Shown in pieces: positions 11,700-24,523 of a DNA stretch of 64,000 nt. Under the pieces are notes generated by a model, which saw nothing but the letters and a program-made list of their open reading frames with translations, was not told the origin of the DNA and searched no databases. Position 1 is the first letter of the stretch. Every line of letters begins with the position of its first letter. Source of the DNA: Asterella californica. Its lineage: Eukaryota > Streptophyta > Marchantiopsida > Marchantiales > Aytoniaceae. A program made the translations under genes and the position numbers. The DNA lies in NCBI GenBank assembly GCA_036924285.1, contig JAYKYS010000009.1, positions 2,232,001-2,296,000 on the forward strand. Direction: 5' to 3'.

Positions 11700-14600
11700 A
11701 AGGAGTACTCTATAATTAAAGTTTATAAATTAAAAGTGTTTTTACTTGTAAGAGTGAAAGATGTGTATACTAAAAAAGGTTTGGTTTCTGTGAGTCAATT
11801 ATGGGTTTTGTATAACTGAAATGAACATGTGTAATGAAGTTACCAAGTAAGATATAAATTCAGCACTTTGAATTTATGAAGCTAATTTAGACACAAGTAA
11901 TAATTTGTAAATCCTCTCGATCAGTATTTTCTCCATGGCTGTGCACTTTAATACATTGTATTTTTCATCAATTTATTTTTGAATTTATTATCAGTCAATT
12001 GTCGAGGATTTTTTTAGTTGTATGTTAAACGTTTGTCTTTTTCATCATTTTTCCTAGAATTGCAGTTTGTATGCATATTATGATTGAATTAGTGGCTATG
12101 ACCAAAGGTCTGGAGCAATTTTACATTCAACTAATGCAAGTCTCTAATATTTTCCTTTGAATAAACTTATATAGTACATACTTAGACATCCAAAATTCCC
12201 AAAAATGAGATCTATTATTGTCCTTCTTGACAGAAATACCGCGAGTAGTGTGACTTGAAGGAGCATAACAAGAGAGGGAGGATATGAGTTTGTCAGTAAC
12301 TTGAGGGTGGGTTAAGATTTCACCGGATGCTGGACTAAGTCGGTTGAAGAAGAGTGGATCAAAATCATCTCAGAAGTTATGGATAGTTTCATGAAGGAGT
12401 GATAAGTAATTCATGTGGTTAAGATCCGAGTAGGAGTTCCATAGAAGTAACAATGACTTCCACCATTCATGTTCGTAAGTACACAGTGGCATAATAAAGC
12501 GGTTAGTACATGTGAGTTCATCATATTTAGCTATGCATAAGTGATATTGAATGTCTTGATGCTACTTGTGATGTTTCACAAGTAACATCAAGACAGTCTC
12601 AATAAATTGATCGGAAGCAAGAATCCTTATCATAGTATATAGGAAGTCGAGTCTATCTAGAAGCATCACTATGCAACATTAATCATGTACTTGTCTTAAT
12701 CCGTAACATTATCAAGTTAAATCATCTGGAAGTTTCTTTAAAGTTGATCGAAGAAAATGAATCTCACGTAGTGTAAGGAAGTATTAACAATCACCAAGTC
12801 TACGAGTTATTAAGCTTGAAGTGAATGATCAACGAATCAGTTGGATATAACTCGTCTCAATATCAAATGTTTGAGTACATCTGACACATTAAGCAATAAT
12901 GCTCAGAAAAAAACATCTTATTTCATGTTCTTCCACCAATACCACTCTTTTAACTTGGTAAAGGTGATCCAAATGAGACGATGTACAATTCAAAAAAATT
13001 CATGAAACTCGTTAAATAGGTTTCATTGCTCCTCTTTGTTGCAAACCACTCGTTGTAACATTCCACTTTCTTACTTTGATCATTTTCACAAAAATCTACT
13101 TTGCAACATGGAGTTGTAAACTCTTTTGTTGACTTCTCATAATTGCTCTTCAATCCATTCTACTTGCTTGATGATGATATATCGTCTAATGTCGAGCAAT
13201 TCATCTTCATAAAATCCTAGTATGAACGACTCATCCTCCCTCACATGTATGTAACAAAGTATAACTTTACATCCACATCGTCAACCATGTATTCTTTCTT
13301 GTCGTATGATTGCATTCGTGATAACATATCTATTGCTATCTTATCTTTCTATGTGATATGCATTGACTCTATATTTAATGACTTCATATATAAGACCTAT
13401 TGCAAGATAGTCATATCTGAAGGCGTACAATTTATGATCATCTCCAATAGCAGTAAAGAAAAACTTTAATCCATTCTTTTAATCATTTTCTGAACTTGTG
13501 TGAGGTTTGATGAGTTGATTATCACAACTTACTGACAACAGAAGGTCTTGATTTCAAAAAACACACAGAGAAGAACTTTGGTTATGTTACATAAACACAC
13601 AAATAGTTTCTACATTAGGTTGATCCATTCAGAAGATTATGTTCCAAGGATCCGTGCTCAAGAGGACAGCTCTTTGTATTTGCTGATAACACCTACGAGT
13701 CAAGAGATATTTTAATATCTCTGTTTTCTTTCAAAAAATATTAAAAACCCCATATTTTATACAAAAACAGAATATTCTTAAGAGAATTTATTTGTATGTA
13801 TAACAAATATCTTATTTTTACTTTAAAATTCATTGAGAATAGCTTATTTTATTATTATTATTTTAACAATTCTACTAAAAGTACTTTGGAATATCATATT
13901 TTTACTTGCACATGTTTATAACAAAGTCGTTAGTGAATCCCTCTAGGATCTATGTATATAGGACAGATAAGAGATCCATCTTAAATATATCATGTATGTT
14001 AGACCTCTTCAAACTACAATGCTCTCAAAATTATGTACTACTAAGGTATATAGTAGTGTTACAAATTGTACGCATGATTAATAGACTATGCGGTAGTGAT
14101 ATGACATTAGCAATATATAGCGGATTTGTGCACACAAACATATGTGGCAAGTGCATAAAAATTGTCATAAATGTGACGAGGTATGTGACACATAACATTC
14201 GTAAACCTTTGCATCAAGTGAGGATTTTTCTACTATGACTTTCCAACCAGCAAAGAGAAAAACCACAAATACTCAATCTTCAATTTCATGCAAATCAGAA
14301 TTTCAAAACAAATTTGCTTCTATGAAGCATTCGCACTTTCTCTAAAAAACCAGGTATTCTTTATCCACTAAGGTTTAACAAGATCTCCTTGTTCAACTAA
14401 AAAATCACGTCCCAATCTTATAGATATTGATTATATGAGGAAACTTTAATATCTTTGATTGTCTATGATAATCTTCTCTAACAACGACTATATTGGGGTT
14501 TCAGGCTTCTATTCAATATCCTATCTTGAACATACATGTGTATGGTATGACAAGGATGGTGCTAGCAAGAAGATAATGTATAGGAGATAATATATGTGGA

Positions 14601-15880
14601 AGATTTTAGTTATCGCATGAAGAGAAATAAAACATTGGGAGTTCGAATTTCATCTATTGATGTGTTTGGAGGTGAATGATAATTGATCTTATTGAGTAAG
14701 AATCGATTGTCAGATAGAAATTGATATTTGTGAGAGACTTTGGTTGTTGTAAGAAAGCTAGTTGACTCTGGTCTTCTTGTTCAGTCTCTATCTTGCAATT
14801 AATCACAATTAGAAGGCTCGTCTTTCCTGAGAAGGACTCTCCTCAACAACGGAGTCCAAATGGATTTCAAAATCTGTTCAAACCTCTTAGTCATGAGACT
14901 AAATATTGAGAAAACCAAACTAAGTTTTTCCTACTTGGTAGCAAAAGTCAACTCGCTCAACCTTACATGAACAGAGAACCACTACAGCCACTAGTACTAT
15001 GACTTCTCACTATTCGAAGAGAAACAAAATGTCATCGATGGACCGACACATGTTTTCAAAAGAACATTCCACTACTGAATTGCATATTGATCGAGCACGC
15101 ACACAAAGCAAAACTCGATAAATGAAAAATTGATACACAAAGACAGCGAGACACAAGGTCAGCTTGCCCACACAAGTCTTGGGAAAAAATAACTTGGAAC
15201 GACTATGGTTCAATAGACCCTCTAGTCCTTCCATATTTTTGAAAGATAAATGTGTGAGATTTAATGTACATTTCTCATCAAGTGTTGTGTCTATCAGGTT
15301 CATTTTTGCCTGTTTGTGTTGTCCGTAGAAAACCTTCCTATCTCCTTAACCCGAGTTCACGAGCTCTCGCTCCCTTCTCTGCAGAGAGAAGCAAGAACCT
15401 TAAAGACTATAATCTTCGGCCGCACTTAGAGAATTACAAGTACTATATGCAGTGGTCTACGACCGCATACAAGTTTTATGAGAAATTTGAACCTTCGACA
15501 TGTCTCACTCAAGCCGGAGTTCTTACTGATACACTATCATCACCTTGTATGTGATCTCGCCAATAATAACTATAAAATATATTCTTCCACCCTCCTTCCA
15601 TATTATATATGTTCTGCCCGGCATGTGTCTGCTTGTGAGTGCATTAAAACCTTAGCACAATTATATCTAACGCTATCGTGTCATGGATTGACTCCTACTT
15701 GAAAAATCATATTTTGGATTTTATATTTTCACTCCAATGACGTTCATGAAAAGAAATAATGATTTTTTGATCTATTTTGGTTCTCGACTGTCATTGCACC
15801 AAGTGGTAGAGCTTGTTGTTAGGTTCCTAAAAGCACTCCATTTGTTTCATTTGGGTACTTAATGGTGATGTTATGACGTT
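11700..15880. other. AT-rich intergenic stretch without a supported gene
   Basis: Frames up to 110 codons occur (for example 13,906-14,238) but are AT-rich and show no domain or motif. It may contain very old retrotransposon remnants; I could not confirm any. Confidence 0.35.
12552..12595. repeat. Foldback hairpin, about 20-bp arms
   Basis: TGTCTTGATGCTACTTGTGA pairs with the sequence ending AGTAACATCAAGACA with one mismatch and a very short loop. It is isolated in AT-rich spacer with no target duplication. A single small palindrome; too short an arm-plus-loop for a typical plant miRNA precursor. Confidence 0.7.
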
Positions 15881-15883
15881 CGA

Positions 15884-17375
15884 AAGATGAGAAAATCAAA
15901 CTAGGCCTTAGCTTACAGATGCTGATTGAGTATTTGCGGTTCTTGGTGCTATACTAAAGATGCAACAGGACTGCTTGATCATAATCTTGACAAAACTCAC
16001 GTATTGTGAATTGACGTAAGGGGGTAGCTTAAAGAGTTAGCTTGTATCTAAGACTTGTCGACGGACGGTTTGGGAGATTGAGAGGTCCAATGCAAGCGCA
16101 CAAGACATCATTAGGTCCATATGCATGCAGACTACACATTGGTTAAGACGGTTCATGAAGAGACAGATCGTAGTGTGTGTTCTGGAGGAAATTGAGATGC
16201 GGCTAAAGAGATTTTGAGTGCTCCAGTGACATGCGAAGAAGAGTTGGACCGTTCGAGTTGTTTCGGAGTCCAAGCTTGCTGTCTTTGGATCCATTGGGAT
16301 CAAAACACCGAGTTCTTCAGGAAATTGAAGACGATATGAAGTTTCATTGAACGATTTGAGAGTTTTGGGTGAAATTGACTCGCAGAGAAGCGCTTACGTC
16401 AATTTTTTGTTGTCCAAAAACTTGAGGTTAGATTGTTCTTGACGATCAGTGAGTCAAGCTCTTTGTTTTTGTTGTCGATATGATCAAGAGTCTTCAGCTA
16501 CGCACAGGAGAAAACCGTATGTGGATCAGATTGTTGGTTTGCGTGTGGTAAGCAAGTTTGAGCCTTATGGAGTGATTTACGTAAATTTTTAACTTCTTGC
16601 GATCAATTTCTTGCGTGGTTTTACGAGAGGAAATCCAAACGACTTGTTTGGAATCTCATTGAGATCAAGGTAGCCAGATCTATCTATCATGAAAGCCGGA
16701 TCACATATCAAGTTATTTGTTGGACAATGTGCGTGGATTTAAACCACAAGGAGGAGGTTTTAAGATTTCGATCACATGTGACAAAAAATTGTTCACATCT
16801 TGGGTGTTGGGTGTCAGATTTAAAGGTTCTTGAAGCCAACAGAGTCATGAAGGAAGACTTTATCGAAATCTGAAGATCATTCGATGAAAGAAGAAAGTTC
16901 CCAAATAGGCTTTCCTCGGTTCCTTTGCTATAGTTTTTGTCTTTTTGGATTCGTTAGAGTTCTAGTTGGTTATGTACGGCTTGTGGTAGCTAGTTTTTGC
17001 TAAGGGTTTATACATGTGTGTTTTTTTGAATCTGAGCTTGAATCGTGCGATATTGATGCAAAGCTTTTTGTTAATAAAGAGGTGGTTCCTTTGCTTTAAG
17101 CTATGCTTAAGTAGTTTTGGGTCTAGGTTGAGATTCAAAGACTTATTTTAGGAGGTTGGGTGCAGATTATAGACTATTCAAGTATGTTTTTCAGTTTGGT
17201 GTTCTTAGAGAAACAGAAACGGGAGTGTATATAAAGTGGGAGTTGGTATATCTTACGAAGCTTGTTCTCGTGGTTGTTTCTTTCTTTCTTGTCTCTGTTT
17301 AACACACAATATATGCACAGCCATGAACCTCACATTTTCATTGACAACCTTCATGCAAAATCTGATACTATAACG
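15884..17375 (+). repeat. Long dispersed repeat, copy A (possible LTR)
   Basis: About 1.5 kb homologous to copy B (53,976-54,352 joined to 60,456-61,530) and, inverted, to copy C (63,065-64,000). Shared landmarks include CTTAGTTTAC-type text after AAACTAGGCC, GAGGTCCAATGCAAGCG, CCGAGTTCTTC, CTTGTGGTAGCTAG and a TATATAA-type motif near 17,228 just before TCTTGTCTCTGTT. Copy A has the uninterrupted form of the site where copy B carries the chromovirus. No ORF is preserved. The length, the TATA-like box near one end and a gag-like ORF beside copy C suggest an LTR of a large element, but this is inference. Confidence 0.7.
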
Positions 17376-19029
17376 GGAAAGACCTGCATTAATCTGTCAA
17401 AACATGGAGGGGTTAGAGGCTACGGTTCAACGCTTCCAAGTTATCGAAGGACTAGTTCACAAAATACAATGTGCGGGCTCGTGATGAAAGTGTTGCTCTC
17501 TGCAAGGTCTGACGCTACACAGCCAATGCATTGCCTAGCCTCGGCTGCAGAAGTTAGTATAGTTATAGAATGATGGTGTGTCCGCACAAGTGAGCTAGAA
17601 ATGAATAGTATCAAGCTGTACAATGACTGAATGAAGAGATATATGCGTCAAGCTGAATGCGAGTTGACAAAATGCATCAAAAGAGAACTGAAATACAATA
17701 TTAACTTTTGGCCAAGTGCCTCAACAGAAGACAAATCAAAGAGTTATGCAAAAATGAACACCAACTCACAACAATAGCTGGTGACTTTGGCCTAAGCAAT
17801 CACTCTAAAACAACCAAACTCCACTCTAGGTTCAGAAGTTCGCAAAACCTAGAAGTTGTGAAATCAGACGTGTAGGAAAAAATACCATACGAGCATATAT
17901 CTCACATCTTTGACCTCGTAAATGCATGGTGATGATAGCAGCCAACACATGTTGTAATGATCGACAAGATTTACGAGGTGGTATCATTAGTCAGAACACA
18001 TCAAAATTAGGTGGACTTCACGTGAAAGGACTAGTGAGCGTTCTAAAGAGTTCACTTTCAGGAAGACTATCGACACGACCAACTATCGCCCTATCCACTA
18101 AACCACCACCAAGAGATGAAGCAGCCAGACGGAGCCAAAACACAGCCGCAACATCATATCAAATAGACAGTGTGAAACAAATTTTTTTATCGCTAAGACT
18201 AACGTCATCGATGGAAAATGAACACGGTCAAAAAATGAGTACCTCCAATGATATCGCGAGTCATCTTGAAACATTCATCATCGATTTCTAATGTGAAATA
18301 GAGAACACATTGAACAGCGATGGCCCAGAACTTTTGCGTCATTCAGCTCCATCAGACTGTACATCCAGACCGTAACAGTTGTACTGAGAACTTAGCCGCA
18401 CTCTGACACCAGAGGTCGCACCAATCACTATAGTGATAAAAAAGGACACCGTGCACGAACTGGCCCTTTTTATACACTTACTTGTGGTTTATAAAGATGT
18501 TCGAATGAAAGATTTATAGGATGTGATTTTCTATCTAAAGCATTCATCACAAGTTTTTGCTCTTGCACCTTTTATTACTATGACAAAAGTATGCATTTGG
18601 TACAAAAGAGAAAGTTACATCTTGAGGTGGATGGGAGTAAATATTGAAAATGCATGTGAAGTAAAACTATACAAAACAATGTATGTTTATCTTTTGCTAA
18701 AATAAGCTATTACTTATACAAACGCATAGCAAGAATGTAGAATTCTGAATCCTACAGCCTTATTATCGTCAAATATACTCGGTACTTTAACATATTTCCT
18801 GTACTTTGGTTCTTGTGTCTTAGCCTTCGGGATGCATCACCCCTATAGATACACAATAACAACATTAAAAGCAAAAGGCTGAGAATAGTTTAGGATCCAT
18901 AAAACCTAAATAAAAGTTAATCAGTATTCGGGCACTAAATTTATCTCAACGGAAAGCAGAAATCACTCCGTAAAAACAATGCATTTAATTTTTCAACTCA
19001 AAAGAGAGTGTGCAAGAGATAGTTAGTTG
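17376..19029. other. Intergenic, no supported gene
   Basis: A 121-codon plus-strand frame (17,926-18,291) is the longest, with no recognised motif and no transcription or splice evidence. Composition becomes AT-rich to the right. Confidence 0.35.
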
Positions 19030-19160
19030 ATATCAGGACATGTCAAAGTTGAGATCTTGAAATAATATTCTTCTCCAGTGAGAGTGTTACGACCGTTTTT
19101 TGCGGACACCGTAGGAAAATACCACTGGCTTTTCTTAACAGCTCTTTTGAGAATTCGACC
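19030..19160 (+). repeat. Another copy of the TGTCAAAG dispersed repeat
   Basis: CATGTCAAAGTTGAGATC followed by an AATATTCTTCTCCAG run, then TGCGGACACCGTAGGAAAA and TTTTCTTAACAGCTCTT, parallels the arrangement near 7,111-7,410. It supports a dispersed family of non-coding fragments. Confidence 0.5.
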
Positions 19161-19799
19161 GTAACTTTTTGTGACAAAATAGTGTAAGACTCAAATAATT
19201 TATTTCAATTTTCCAAATTTTTTCTTCTTAAGAATTCGAATTATGATATCGATTCACAATTATGGTGATAAGCTATTCACGGCTCTATACAAAGCTTCCC
19301 TTCCAAAAACTACAGCAGTGACAGTTGGAAAATCTTATCTCTTAGTTTTGACATGCAATTTTAATTATTTAGAAAAATAGTAACTTGAATAACCTATTTA
19401 CATACTTTAAGTATATATCCCTAAATTACAGTTCAATAATACGCGAAACTTCAGAAAATAGGAAATTTAATATGTTTCGCACATGGTAGTACGGTATTAT
19501 ATGACTGAACAGGTGAGAAAAATCTACACCTTGGTAAAGACGTGGTAACTCAAAATGAAGTGCAAAGCTTTTTACAAAAGGCTACAATCAGCATAATCAG
19601 GAGTAGTTCAGTACACATTATGTATCACAGTTGTCCCGTACGTACGGTTTGGAGTAACTGCGTAGCAAGAAAAGAAGAAGGGAAGACCAGTCAGTACGCT
19701 CCAGAGATAACTCAGTAAAGTAGTAAAAGATTAGAAAACAAGTATATAGATAATAATCAACTCGGCGGGGTGGCTATGAATATTACGGAAGGTAGGGAC

Positions 19800-20200
19800 A
19801 AAAGAGAGCAAAAGGAATTGTAATGAAGAGCGTGAAAGCGTGGGACCCGCGGACTGCACGGTGCGGGGCCCACCGGGCCCAGCCGGCGCGTGTGAGTCAG
19901 CGTAGCGTGGGCCCTTGAGGGACGAGCCCTCCATCGAGGAAGAGTTGTACCAACCGTGACTTGAATACAATCGATCATGAAGAAAAGGGACGACGGAAAG
20001 ATACCTCCATAGAGTCGGGCGCAGCTCAGCTACTTCTACGGTACGATCTGCTGCTGCTGCGGAGGATTTTGTACATGTAGAGACAGATCTGAAGGGCACG
20101 GCAGCGCAGAAGATCAGAGGAGGGAAGGGCGGTCGTTCCCGTCGAGATTCAGCTGGCACTCTGCCCAAGGAGGTCAGATTGAGCGCGGTTGACAGAGAGT
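19800..20200. promoter_or_regulatory. GC-rich island, possible promoter region
   Basis: This 400-bp stretch is clearly richer in G+C and CpG than its surroundings (for example GGGCCCACCGGGCCCAGCCG near 19,866). A minus-strand 145-codon frame covers it but has no recognisable domain and reads like frame bias from composition. It could be the promoter or 5' UTR of a transcript running right; an ATG at 20,280 followed after nine codons by CAG/GTGTAAG would fit a short first exon. No downstream partner exon could be fixed. Confidence 0.3.
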
Positions 20201-20780
20201 GCGGTGCAATTGAATGCTGGAGGGTAGAGCTTAATTCTCCTTTTGAGTGTTTGCCTATCTCTCCGAGTCTCCGACTAAGATGAAGTCAGTACTGGCAGAG
20301 ATTCAGGTGTAAGGTGTCTCCCTCTTGAAGCGATCTTTCGATCCGTCAGTCGAATCCAAACAGACAATCGCAGGCCGTGCCTGTTTGCGAAAATGTGTTT
20401 GGATTGAGATTAGCGAAAATTGCTTCCAGGCTATGGTTTGGATGATTCAGGAACTTGAAAGTGGTTTATGATCTCACGCACGGTGTCCGCTGAGTGTGTT
20501 GAACTGATTAGAGGACTTGACCTTTTCTAGCCCTTGCTGACGCCCGCCATGCTGGGAATCCTCTGGGCCATCCAATCCTCTTCGCGTCTTTGTCCTTTTC
20601 GCTCTTATTATGATTTGCTCCATAGGACTAGAAATACTTCCAACCACATCTATGTCATGTCGGACTTGTAGCCGAGTTCCATCGTTTGTTTTTCTTTTAT
20701 TGTACGATGGTCGTCCTGGTCCCCACCATCTTCTCTCCCTACACCATTTCCCTACTCTTTCTTGTCATATTCTCTCCCTA

Positions 20781-20782
<2 letters not shown>

Positions 20783-20817
<35 letters not shown>
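20783..20817 (+). repeat. (TC)n microsatellite
   Basis: About 17 perfect dinucleotide units. It creates apparent Ser-Leu and Arg-Glu repeat ORFs on the two strands, which are artefacts. Such tracts are frequent in plant 5' UTRs. Confidence 0.95.
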
Positions 20818-20822
<5 letters not shown>

Positions 20823-22818
20823 TGCTCTTGCGCTACATATCTCACTTGTTCTCTCCGTAGGAAGATGGAATTTCGATACTTTCTCAAACTTTCCGGCACC
20901 GACCTTACCTTACCTTCTGATAAGTAGCGAGAATTAAACTTGCACAGTCCCAGGGAATTTCTGTGACCATGCAGAGTCAAAGGAGAACGCAGCGAGAGTC
21001 TCACTATTCCTGCTCGAACGCTATTTGGGAACATACGGACAAATTTGAAAGAAGAAGATGTGGTTTGAACATAGAAAACTTTATCATCCGTTTACGCGGT
21101 AAAAATGGTTCAAAGAAAACACTTCAAAAACTGCTTTGACCAGTGACTTAACATGGTCCCATTCCTAGAAAGGTAATCATGAAGTTTCTTGGAGTTGCGC
21201 TGCATGTCTTCCTCAGATAAGCCTTCATCAGATACCAAATAGTTTCCTTACGAAATGTAGGCATGGAACTCGTTGACACTTAGAGAGCTTGGGTGGGGCC
21301 TGAGCACGGTATAAGCTCTAGAAAGGGGTAAACAAACGCAAGCAACCCTTCATATGTGAACCTACTCTCAGATCCGTACGACAGCTAGTTTGGAAGGGAT
21401 AACTACGGATGTGCTTGTCACGTTGTGATGTGCAACTTTCTTTCTCATAGACTATTATTGCGCATAACTGATTTACATGATTCCTAGTTGATATTCCGAC
21501 AGCTCAATTCTCGTACATAAGTTCCATATATGTCCAACATATGACTGATCGTCTTTATTCTTGCATAACTGCAAAACTGACCTCTCAATGCTCTCATCCT
21601 CTTCGAGTCGCTTTACACACTGTATCTAGGAATTTTATTTCACAGATAGGTGCTCTTGAGTACTTGCATGGACGCCGTATATTTTGTTTGCTTATTAAGC
21701 AGTTTAGTAGTGTATGATATCGAGTTTAAGGAACATAGCGCTTGAGTATACAAAGATTGAAAATTCATATAGTGTCTCACATATTCCAGATTTGTTGAAT
21801 GTAAGGGAACAGCTGGAAAGTCTACTCTGCTTTCGTCTTATGAGAAACCATGGTCATCAGATCATTTTGCGACAAAATGGGTTTTAAACTTGTTCCTCGC
21901 CTTTGACTCGATACCAATCGTTCTTTAGGTTCAACAAGATGTACGACGTCAATCATGACTTGCCTTTAGGAGATTCAGAATTTGATGTAACATCACATGC
22001 ATGTTGATATGCGGAACAGTTTAATCTTCTAGTCCTAGAAAGCGACTGGTGTCCGCAAAGCAGACTGTCAGCAGCACGACATTAGCATCTAGACTAGCAT
22101 TACCTACTACTCTATGGGGTCAGTGGGATGTTTGGGGTTCTACACTGAATTTCAGAACAGTCCTGTTCTATATTCATTGAATAACTTTTTCTCCGTAGAC
22201 TTTGCCTCCGTTCTTAGCTGGCTGTGTCATATTCACTACTAAAAGGTTGCGAGACAACCAACCGTGCTTATCTAGGAGCTGACTTAAAATGCTGTTTGCT
22301 GCTTTCCCCAAACTTACCCGAAAGTTGGAAGCTAAAACGAGACATGTACTGTTGGGGGGCCCTTGGGAGGCATCATGGGCGATTATGGACTCCTTTTCCT
22401 TTGGAGAAAATTAGAACTTTGAAATTACAAGAGAAAAACTCTGCACGGACATTTGTGGTTTTCTCGGGTATATTGTTTATAACTTTCCCTTAGAACAACA
22501 TTACTCGGGAACCTTTCAAAGATTTGCTCAGTATAGAATAGAAACAAACAACCATCTGCTGATATGGGAGAGTCCGATCCCATTATCGTCAAACGGACGT
22601 GAAGACTTCACACTGGAAACGCACTGGCACTGTATGAAGTTTCTCTGAAGAAGTCAGGTAAAGCTCTCGACTCTCGAGAGCTCTATACTGTTGTCAAACC
22701 TCTGAAACGGTCTTCATTGTGGGGCCGCTGCCCACCTGGTTTCTTCAGAACTCTATACTGTTCCTTGGGACGTGAACCAGTTCCGTGAGGCGCGGGGCTT
22801 TCCGTCTGCTTTCGGTGG

Positions 22819-23232
22819 ATGGAACATATCATCGTTTCCCCCGCGTACAGCCGAGCTCTAGTTAACTGGTACCTGTGTCATGTTATTTCAAGCATGCAGC
22901 CTTTTAGTTCAGAGTGCAGATTGACTTGAGTTTACCACATGCTAAATATACGATTAAAGCTGGCTCCTCTCTCCGTACGTATCTACATAACATACGATTT
23001 AGATGTAGAGTAATGAACCTGAAGTCCAACGATTGGGATTTCGTTGCATGTTTACTGCTTATGATTAGTCTTGTCTGCAAGCTGAAGCAGTTTCACCGCG
23101 CTTGACGCTGACAATACACACGCAAACCGATGGGTATCGCCACAGCCCGACGATTCGGACCTGGCTGGGTACATCGAGAAGATCAACGAGGGCCTTGATG
23201 CCATTTGGTACTTCCCTTACAAAAGGTCCTGA
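22819..23232 (+). CDS. Unrecognised two-exon coding candidate (about 63 aa)
   Basis: Exon 22,819-22,868 (ATG, donor AACTG/GTACCTG) joins exon 23,091-23,232 (acceptor GCTGAAGCAG) in frame: 50+142 = 192 nt, 63 codons plus TGA. The second exon reads like real protein, with low-repeat, charged and aromatic-rich text (LDADNTHANRW, DLAGYIEKINEGLDAIWYF). The first starts MEHIIVSPAYSRALVN. I do not recognise the family. The frame stays open 5' of the ATG for about ten codons to a TGA, so this may be the 3' end of a longer gene whose other exons I could not place, or a pseudogene. A 70-bp local duplication (CTCTATACTGTT at about 22,682 and 22,750) sits just upstream. Confidence 0.35.
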
Positions 23233-23370
23233 AAGATAATCTCTCTTATGCTCGCAGTATTGTCTTGTCGTTATGCTAAGTGTTAAGTGTATTTTTCTTT
23301 ATTTTTTTCTTGGTTTGTGAAATGGTGACGGTACACCTGAAGCTTTACTGATAGAAAGGGAAATGAGGTT

Positions 23371-23452
23371 ATGCTCAGTGTTAAGTTCCGGAACTTTGCT
23401 TGTTCATGGGAGTTGAAATAGATGGTGTCGGAATAGGCGAAAACTACAGACG
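23371..23452 (+). repeat. Direct repeat unit 1 (about 85 bp)
   Basis: Shares AGTGTTAAGTTCC, AACTTTGCTTGTTCA, GGGAGTTGAAATAG and GGAATAGGCGAA with 24,032-24,125 in the same orientation. No coding content; likely a local duplication or two copies of one element end. Confidence 0.75.
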
Positions 23453-23493
23453 TTTGCTAGTGATTAGTGCGAGTATTAGTATAAGTATGAGAC

Positions 23494-23681
23494 GTACACA
23501 CTGCGATCTTGGACGCACAATAGAACCATCAACCATACATTGATTCACATTCATGTAGAGCTTAACTTATAACCAACTTAACTTAACTTTAGTAAACTTA
23601 ACTTCAGTAAAAGAAAAAGATTTCATTCGTCGGACATTAAGGTTGATGGTTCTATTGTTTGTCCAAGATCAAGTGTATACT
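23494..23681. mobile_element. Small MITE-like inverted-repeat element
   Basis: GATCTTGGACGCACAATAG and CCATCAACC at 23,505-23,534 are mirrored at 23,641-23,670 by GGTTGATGG and the matching complement, with two mismatches in 30 bp. Weaker pairing extends outward about ten bases on both sides. The interior is about 105 bp and AT-rich. No convincing target duplication was found, so class assignment is open. Confidence 0.6.
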
Positions 23682-24031
23682 GGGAAGGGTTCCAGTAGTT
23701 ATTGTACCAGTTGTCATCGTAGTCAAAAGAGGTGTTCGTCCAAGTCTCTGTAGTTTTCACATCTAACGAATTTCGACAGTAGTAAAATATAACTGGAACC
23801 CATGTTGTAATTCAAGCTCCGTTCCTCACCTTGAACTTCTAGGGAAAATTATTGTGTACTTTTTGGTTACTTGGCGCCATCTCAGAATTCTTATACATGA
23901 AAACTGAGTAATCACTATACTTGGGATGATAAACTAATTAGATTTGTGAACTTTGAAACTTATTTTCCCGTTTATCTTGTTATGAGACCTGGCTCCGGAG
24001 GGGAGGTTGGATGCTAAGTGTTAAGTTCGTT

Positions 24032-24125
24032 ATGGTAAGTGTTAAGTTCCGAAACTTTGCTTGTTCAAGGGAGTTGAAATAGGATGGCGAAGGGTCCAGA
24101 TTGGAATAGGCGAATGCTACAGACG
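24032..24125 (+). repeat. Direct repeat unit 2
   Basis: Second copy of the 23,371-23,452 unit, about 10 bp longer because of small insertions. The two copies flank the MITE-like element at 23,494-23,681. Confidence 0.75.
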
Positions 24126-24479
24126 GTATGACAGCGACAAAAAACGCTAAAGTAAAAGCAAAAGGATTCCACACCTTCGCTACTCTTGAAATATACACAC
24201 TTCCGAGAACACCACAGGTCAAAGAAAGGCCTTGACACTTTGGTACTATGTGTGGTACCCAAAATATACTCGCTTTGATGGATTGTTGCATATTATTCAC
24301 CCAAGTACGATCCTTTTATTTAAGTGTCAATGTATTTTCTAAACAAATTATTTTCTGACTCCATTGAATCATGTGCTCTGCTCGTAGGCTCTAACGAGGA
24401 CCAAATTGTAAGTTGATTCTTCTAAACTCACGAGACTGATCACAAGGCTTTTTAGATCTCTTCTTATAATATATGATAT

Positions 24480-24523
24480 ATATTAAAATACCATATACTC
24501 AATCTCATATGGTATTTTAATAT
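24480..24523. repeat. Perfect 17-bp inverted repeat
   Basis: ATATTAAAATACCATAT at 24,480-24,496 and its exact complement at 24,507-24,523, ten-base loop. AT-rich and isolated; no associated gene. Confidence 0.75.

Noticed and set aside
19731..20168. 145-codon minus-strand ORF
   Set aside because: Coincides with a GC-rich island where stops are rare by composition; no recognisable domain.
20765..21034. Minus-strand ORF ending in an Arg-Glu repeat
   Set aside because: The repeat is just the (TC)n microsatellite read on the other strand; the remainder has no motif.
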